Below, piece by piece: positions 5,804-9,342 of a stretch of 9,342 nt of DNA. Where the stretch lies: NCBI GenBank assembly GCA_003557545.1, contig PWOD01000169.1, forward strand, positions 1-9,342. Reading direction: 5' to 3'. Position numbers and translations under genes: made by a program. This stretch comes from a bacterium (GTDB lineage Bacteria; T1Sed10-126). The stretch's first letter is position 1, and the number at the start of each line of letters is the position of its first letter. A model generated the notes under the pieces. It saw nothing but the letters and a program-made list of their open reading frames with translations. It did no database searches and was not told the DNA's origin.

Positions 5804-6817
5804 GTGGCAGCAGCCAATTCCCCCTATATAATCGCCGAAGCAGGATTCAATCATGATGGCGACCCCCAACGAGCTGTGGAAATGGTCCAGAGAGCGGCCG
5901 AAGCCGGTGCTGACTGTATCAAATTTCAACTGTTTGACAGGGCCCAACTGCTATCAACAGAAATCGCTCCAAAAATCCATCAGATATTTGCCGATCACCA
6001 GCTCCAGCCGGGGGACTATCTCAAACTGGAGGAAGCCGGTAAAACCTGTGGGATTGATGTGGCGGCTTCCATCTTCGACTGCCAGACCCTGGACTGGTAC
6101 TGTGAAAACTGTTCAGCACCTTTTATAAAGATCGCTTCCGGCGATATCAGTTTCCCGCGGCTGCTTAAAAGAGCCAGACAGAGCAGCCTCCCGGTCGTTC
6201 TTTCCACCGGCGGCGCCACCCCGGCCGAAATCAAGCAAGCTCTCAACTGGTTGGGCACAACCACCCGGACAGTGCTTCTCCACTGCACTCCGGCATATCC
6301 CACAGCAGAAGCAGATCTTAACCTCAACCGGATGATCCAGCTTGAGCGAGATTTTTCCCTGGCCAGCGGTTTTTCTGACCACAGTCAATCAGTAACCGCT
6401 CCTGTTATCGCTGCTCAACTGGGAGCTAAAATCTGGGAGCGACATGTAACTCCCGACCCCCAACTACCCGGTCCCGAACATAGTTTTTCACTCTCCTTTA
6501 AGGATTTTGAAAGAGTTGTTCAGCAGATTCGACAGCAGCTCCGAATTACTGACAGCTGTTTAGTGAAAAAAATTGCCGGTACCGGCCGAACAACCAGCCA
6601 ATCCTGGGAAACTTTCAGAAAACAGGGGCGGCGCTCTCTCAGCGCGCTCAGACCACTCCTTCCGGGTGATAAAATTTCACCGGAAAATATCATCGAACTC
6701 CGGCCCGGTAGCGGACTGCCGGCCGAACAACTATCTGAGTGGATCGGATACCAGGTAACAAGACCGGTGAATCCGGGACAGCTAATCAAGCAAAGCATGC
6801 TGACTAAGATCAACTAA
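5804..6817 (+). CDS. NeuB-family N-acetylneuraminate/pseudaminate/legionaminate synthase
   Basis: The protein has 337 residues from GTG 5804. The family's barrel motifs are YIIAEAGFNHDGD (8-20), IKFQLF (39-44), IKIASGD (108-114), STGGAT (134-139), LHCTPAYPTAEADLNL (159-174), GFSDHS (189-194) and WERHVT with LPGPEHS (211-227), whose histidines bind the metal. Residues from about 275 on form the C-terminal SAF (antifreeze-like) domain that completes the neighbour's active site in the dimer: RRSLSAL, LPGDKI, IGYQVTRPVNPGQLI. The enzyme condenses phosphoenolpyruvate with an N-acetyl hexosamine to make a nine-carbon sugar acid in the cytosol. STGGAT replaces the more usual STGMAT. It presumably uses the product made through the upstream aminotransferase. 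Whether it is NeuB, PseI or LegI cannot be told from motifs. The start is uncertain: no good ribosome binding site precedes GTG 5804, while GGGGTGA at 5776-5782 is followed six bases later by CTG 5789 in frame. Confidence 0.88.
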   Translation: MAAANSPYIIAEAGFNHDGDPQRAVEMVQRAAEAGADCIKFQLFDRAQLLSTEIAPKIHQIFADHQLQPGDYLKLEEAGKTCGIDVAASIFDCQTLDWYCENCSAPFIKIASGDISFPRLLKRARQSSLPVVLSTGGATPAEIKQALNWLGTTTRTVLLHCTPAYPTAEADLNLNRMIQLERDFSLASGFSDHSQSVTAPVIAAQLGAKIWERHVTPDPQLPGPEHSFSLSFKDFERVVQQIRQQLRITDSCLVKKIAGTGRTTSQSWETFRKQGRRSLSALRPLLPGDKISPENIIELRPGSGLPAEQLSEWIGYQVTRPVNPGQLIKQSMLTKIN

Positions 6818-6875
6818 CGCTGCATCTACCAGAAGTTTTACAACCTTTTTTAAAAAAATTCAACAACTAACTTCA

Positions 6876-6905
6876 TTGACTGATTAATAGCATGTACAAT
6901 AAAAT
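6876..6905 (+). promoter_or_regulatory. Promoter candidate for ilvB
   Basis: TTGACT (6876-6881) and TAAAAT (6900-6905) are 18 bp apart, a fair sigma-70-type match. Transcription would begin near 6912, giving a leader of about 125 nt that includes the hairpin at 6928-6970. A TACAAT at 6895-6900 is a better -10 but is only 13 bp from TTGACT. Confidence 0.45.
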
Positions 6906-6939
6906 ATTGGGATTGTTGTTTTATTCTATTGTCGGTTAA
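6892..6939 (+). CDS. Possible Ile/Leu/Val-rich leader peptide upstream of ilvB
   Basis: ATG 6892 opens a 15-codon frame, MYNKILGLLFYSIVG, ending at TAA 6937-6939. Six of the 15 residues are Ile, Leu or Val, the amino acids whose synthesis IlvB starts, and the last four codons form the left arm of the hairpin at 6928-6970. This is the layout of a translational attenuator. Against it: no ribosome binding site is visible, the best promoter would begin transcription downstream of the ATG, and AT-rich DNA often encodes Ile and Leu by chance. Confidence 0.2.
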   Translation: MYNKILGLLFYSIVG

Positions 6940-6970
6940 CTGTGTTAAATTTAGAAAATTAATCGGCAAT
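6928..6970 (+). promoter_or_regulatory. 12-bp hairpin in the ilvB leader
   Basis: ATTGTCGGTTAA (6928-6939) pairs along its full length with TTAATCGGCAAT (6959-6970) when two G-U pairs are allowed, with a 19-nt loop. The two G-U pairs fit selection on RNA rather than a protein-binding DNA site. No T-run follows, so it is not a standard terminator. No T-box consensus is seen. Confidence 0.45.
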
Positions 6971-7022
6971 CTATAAAATAACCCAAAAAACGCTGAACCA
7001 TGGAAGAATATAACTATTTATT

Positions 7023-7026
7023 GGAG
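7023..7026 (+). promoter_or_regulatory. Ribosome binding site that sets the ilvB start
   Basis: GGAG lies 9 nt before ATG 7036 (6 nt before TTG 7033). The in-frame ATG at 7000 has no comparable site, so the 12 extra residues it would add are probably untranslated leader. Confidence 0.6.
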
Positions 7027-7035
7027 TGTTACTTG

Positions 7036-8769
7036 ATGACGAAAAAACAGAGTTCCGAAGGATTAATTTCAGCCCGAAGATCAGAAAACGAACCGATGAG
7101 AGGCTGTGAAATAATTCGTGAATCGCTGGTTAACCAGGGAGTTAAACATATCTTTGGTTATCCCGGTGGTGCCAGCATGGAGATCCACCATGCTCTTAAC
7201 AAAACCGACAAGATCCAGTTGATTTTAACTCGTCACGAACAGGGGGCAGCCTTTGCAGCGGGCGGTTATGCTCGGGTGACTGGAGAAGTTGGTGTCTGCA
7301 TGGCCACTTCAGGACCAGGTGCCACCAACCTGATCACCGGAATTCAGGATGCGATGATGGATTCGATTCCACTGGTTGCGATAACCGGCCAGGTCCCCAC
7401 CTCAGTAATCGGGATGGATGCTTTCCAGGAGTCAGATATCGTCGGAGCTACCAAACAGATGACCAAACATAACTATCTTATTCAGGATATCGACTCTATT
7501 CCAGAAATCTTTGCCGAAGCCTTCTACCTGGCCAAATCCGGCCGCCCGGGAGCGGTGCTTATCGACATTCCCAAAGATATTCAGCAGTCCTATACTATCC
7601 CGAATTTTTCACGAAAATATAAGCGCCCTGGTTATCAGCCTAACTACGAGGCCAATCCCCGGCAGATTAAACAGGCAGCTAAAGCGATCAAACAGGCTCG
7701 CAAACCAGTCATCTACTGTGGTGGAGGAGTAATCTCCAGTAACGCCTCAGAGGAACTTGTAAAACTGGTTGAGAAAACCGGGATTCCGGTTACCACGACC
7801 ATGACCGGGCTCGGTTCCTACCCGGAAGACCGTGATAATGCTCTCCATATGCTGGGAATGCATGGGACTGAATACGCTAACCTGGCAGTTTCCCAGGCCG
7901 ATCTGCTGATCGCCCTCGGGGTGCGGTTTGACGACCGGGTCACCGGTAAGGTCTCCGAATTCGCCAAACATGGTAAAATCATCCATGTTGATATTGATCC
8001 GGCTGAGATTAACAAAAATAAGCTGGCTGACATTCCAATCACCAGTGATTTAAAAGAGGCCCTGATTAAGTTGAACGAAACAGTTGAACCGGGCGATTAT
8101 GAACGCTGGCTGGAGCAGATAGCTGAATGGAAAAAAAACCGCCCGCTGCGCTATAAATCGAGTGGTGAAAAGATCCAGCCCCAGGCAGTCTGTGAAAAAC
8201 TCAGTGAACTGGCACCGGATGATGCAATAATCAGCACCGGAGTCGGTCAACACCAGGTTTTTACTGCTCTACATTATACTTTTAAACATCCCCGAACATG
8301 GGTCAGCAGCTGTGGCCTTGGCTCCATGGGGTTTGGCCTGCCGGCGGCGATTGGTGCTAAACTTGCCTGCCCCGACCGAGAAGTAATTAATGTTGATGGT
8401 GACGGTAGTTTTATGATGAATCAACAGGAGCTGGCCGCGGCTGTCCAACATTCTATTGGGGCTAAAACAATCATTCTTAACAATCACCACCTGGGAATGG
8501 TCGTCCAGTGGGAAGATCGATTCTATGGAGGAGACCGAGGTGACACCTACATCGGAGAACCGGCCGTTGATTTTCTAAAGATTAGCGAAGGAATGGGGGT
8601 TAAAGCAGCCCGGGTAACTGAAAAGTCCGAGCTGGAAGCCGGAATAAAACAACTGCTCGATCACGATGGACCCTTTGTTCTCGAAGTGGTTGTTTCCTAC
8701 GAGGAACACGTTCTACCGATGATTCCGTCCAACGGTACCATAGACGACATGATTGTTCCCGATTTTTAA
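7036..8769 (+). CDS. ilvB: Acetohydroxyacid (acetolactate) synthase, large catalytic subunit
   Basis: The protein has 577 residues from ATG 7036, normal length. It has the three thiamine-diphosphate enzyme domains. The N-terminal domain has IFGYPGGASMEIHHAL and the catalytic glutamate of RHEQGAAFAAGGYARVTG (E68). The central FAD-binding domain has LGMHGTEYANLAV and GVRFDDRVTGK (about 296-305). The C-terminal domain has VGQHQVFTAL, the metal/ThDP motif VDGDGSF (453-459) through NN, and the active-site QWEDRFY. The RFDDRVTG motif marks the FAD-containing biosynthetic enzyme rather than fermentative AlsS. It makes acetolactate or acetohydroxybutyrate, the first committed step to valine, leucine and isoleucine. 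No small regulatory subunit (ilvN), ilvC or leu gene follows; pyruvate kinase lies convergent 21 bp away. The first ~20 residues are a polar extension before the usual MRGCEII start. Several segments resemble the plant-type enzyme. The leader contains a hairpin that may regulate expression. Confidence 0.93.
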   Translation: MTKKQSSEGLISARRSENEPMRGCEIIRESLVNQGVKHIFGYPGGASMEIHHALNKTDKIQLILTRHEQGAAFAAGGYARVTGEVGVCMATSGPGATNLITGIQDAMMDSIPLVAITGQVPTSVIGMDAFQESDIVGATKQMTKHNYLIQDIDSIPEIFAEAFYLAKSGRPGAVLIDIPKDIQQSYTIPNFSRKYKRPGYQPNYEANPRQIKQAAKAIKQARKPVIYCGGGVISSNASEELVKLVEKTGIPVTTTMTGLGSYPEDRDNALHMLGMHGTEYANLAVSQADLLIALGVRFDDRVTGKVSEFAKHGKIIHVDIDPAEINKNKLADIPITSDLKEALIKLNETVEPGDYERWLEQIAEWKKNRPLRYKSSGEKIQPQAVCEKLSELAPDDAIISTGVGQHQVFTALHYTFKHPRTWVSSCGLGSMGFGLPAAIGAKLACPDREVINVDGDGSFMMNQQELAAAVQHSIGAKTIILNNHHLGMVVQWEDRFYGGDRGDTYIGEPAVDFLKISEGMGVKAARVTEKSELEAGIKQLLDHDGPFVLEVVVSYEEHVLPMIPSNGTIDDMIVPDF

Positions 8770-8772
8770 GTT

Positions 8773-8798
8773 AGCTAAAAATCAACTGATTTAAAGCT
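8773..8798. terminator. Weak AT-rich dyad between convergent genes, possible bidirectional terminator
   Basis: AGCTAAAAATCA (8773-8784) and TGATTTAAAGCT (8787-8798) can pair at 10 of 12 positions around a 2-nt centre, spanning the 21-bp gap and the pyruvate kinase stop codon. It is AT-rich, has no clear T-run after it on either strand, and so is only a weak terminator candidate. Confidence 0.25.
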
Positions 8799-9342
8799 CA
8801 ATCACATGGATCAGGTTTGTAATACCGGGCCGCGCCAGGGGAAGACCGGCGAGAAGAATTAACTTCTCCCCTTCCTCAGCCAACTCTAACTTGTGGGCGA
8901 TCTGTTTTACCTGATTAACCAACCTATCGGTATCATCAATGATTTCCAGCGGCCAGGGATAGACATTTCTGTAGAGCGCAGCCTTTTGCCGCGCCCGGTT
9001 TGAAGCACACAGAGCAATCAGGGGACAGGGTGTATAGGTGTTCGATAATAACCGGGCAGTTGAGCCTGAAAAAGTCGGTATCATGACTGCTCTGGCATTG
9101 ATTTCACGGGCGGCCCGAGCTGCTGAATTAACCATGCTGACGGCGATCTCAGCCTCAGAGGTAGGGCGATCCACCTCCAACGATATTTCCCTTAATTCCT
9201 GCCAGAAATCGGCCTCGGTGGAATCGATTATCTCACTCATCGTCTCCACAGCTTCAACTGGATATTCGCCGACAGCTGTCTCACCCGATAGCATCACCAC
9301 ATCGGAACCATCCAGTACAGCGTTGGCGACATCGGATGTTTC
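8791..9342 (-). CDS. pyk: Pyruvate kinase, C-terminal part (5' end beyond the window)
   Basis: The minus-strand frame is open from the window's right edge to the stop at 8793-8791, giving 183 residues, the last third or so of a typical enzyme. It begins [14 protein letters not shown] and continues [18 protein letters not shown], the strongly conserved end of the catalytic barrel. The C-terminal regulatory domain follows, with a [11 protein letters not shown] stretch at the position of the fructose-1,6-bisphosphate phosphate-binding loop, then PCPLIALC, and the usual ending [12 protein letters not shown]. The apparent start at 9300 is internal. There is no extra PEP-utiliser domain after the C domain, unlike the Bacillus enzyme. 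The enzyme converts phosphoenolpyruvate and ADP to pyruvate and ATP in glycolysis; its product is also the IlvB substrate, although the two genes are on opposite strands and not co-transcribed. Confidence 0.93.
   Translation of the reverse strand, partial: ETSDVANAVLDGSDVVMLSGETAVGEYPVEAVETMSEIIDSTEADFWQELREISLEVDRPTSEAEIAVSMVNSAARAAREINARAVMIPTFSGSTARLLSNTYTPCPLIALCASNRARQKAALYRNVYPWPLEIIDDTDRLVNQVKQIAHKLELAEEGEKLILLAGLPLARPGITNLIHVIEL

Noticed and set aside
6575-6586. Perfect 12-bp palindrome GCCGGTACCGGC
   Set aside because: It lies inside neuB and encodes ordinary codons of the protein. With no second copy or regulatory position it is probably chance.
7000-7035. ATG 7000 as the ilvB start
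   Set aside because: No ribosome binding site precedes it, while GGAG is well placed for ATG 7036, and the extra residues do not belong to the family.
6818-7035. T-box riboswitch or intrinsic terminator upstream of ilvB
   Set aside because: The AGGGTGGNACCGCG T-box consensus is absent and no GC-rich hairpin followed by a T-run is present; the leader is also too short.
1-9342. CRISPR arrays, tRNA or rRNA genes, transposons, phage genes or toxin-antitoxin pairs
   Set aside because: I looked for direct repeats with spacers, cloverleaf-like sequences, transposase or integrase motifs and small paired genes and saw none.

Overview
The window comes from a bacterial chromosome of moderate GC content. 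It carries only protein-coding genes and short regulatory-looking sequences. I see no rRNA, tRNA, CRISPR array, insertion sequence or phage gene. The gene mix is a competence-type ComEA, Maf/NeuB-style nonulosonate glycosylation, an anaerobe-type FMN 2-hydroxyacid oxidase homologue, and GGAGG/GGTGA-type ribosome binding sites. This suggests an anaerobic, probably motile Bacillota-like organism, possibly of the Halanaerobiales type. The taxonomic guess is low confidence and rests on remembered family resemblance, not on a search.

Layout: (1) positions 1-717, the 3' two-thirds of an FMN-dependent alpha-hydroxy-acid oxidising protein. (2) 718-906, an AT-rich gap with three consecutive inverted repeats leading into gene 3. 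(3) 907-3065, a tight same-strand group: a membrane-anchored ComEA-like helix-hairpin-helix protein, a membrane-anchored metallo-beta-lactamase protein equivalent to the C-terminal domain of ComEC, a small GYF_2-domain protein, and a probable 38-residue ORF overlapping its end. (4) 3076-4542, a Maf/DUF115 glycosyltransferase-like protein. (5) 4543-4681, a gap with a good sigma-70-type promoter and a 15-bp dyad. (6) 4682-6817, a DegT-family aminotransferase and a NeuB-family synthase, in the same reading frame and separated by one TGA. (7) 6818-7035, a regulatory gap with a promoter candidate, a 12-bp RNA hairpin and an Ile/Leu/Val-rich mini-ORF. (8) 7036-8769, an acetohydroxyacid synthase large subunit without a neighbouring small subunit. 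(9) 8791-9342 on the minus strand, the C-terminal part of pyruvate kinase, converging on ilvB with a 21-bp gap.

How the genes fit together: ComEA and the ComEC-like hydrolase point to DNA binding and processing at the cell envelope, but the ComEC membrane channel is not here. Maf, the aminotransferase and the NeuB synthase together suggest making a sialic-acid-like sugar (pseudaminic or legionaminic type) and attaching it to a surface protein such as flagellin. The dehydratase, CMP-sugar synthetase and flagellin genes are outside the window. IlvB and pyruvate kinase are ordinary central and amino-acid metabolism.

The main points for a second look are the structured comEA leader, the stand-alone ComEC-like nuclease domain, the 38-codon ORF, the odd NeuB start, and the ilvB leader. 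None of these amounts to a clearly new system.
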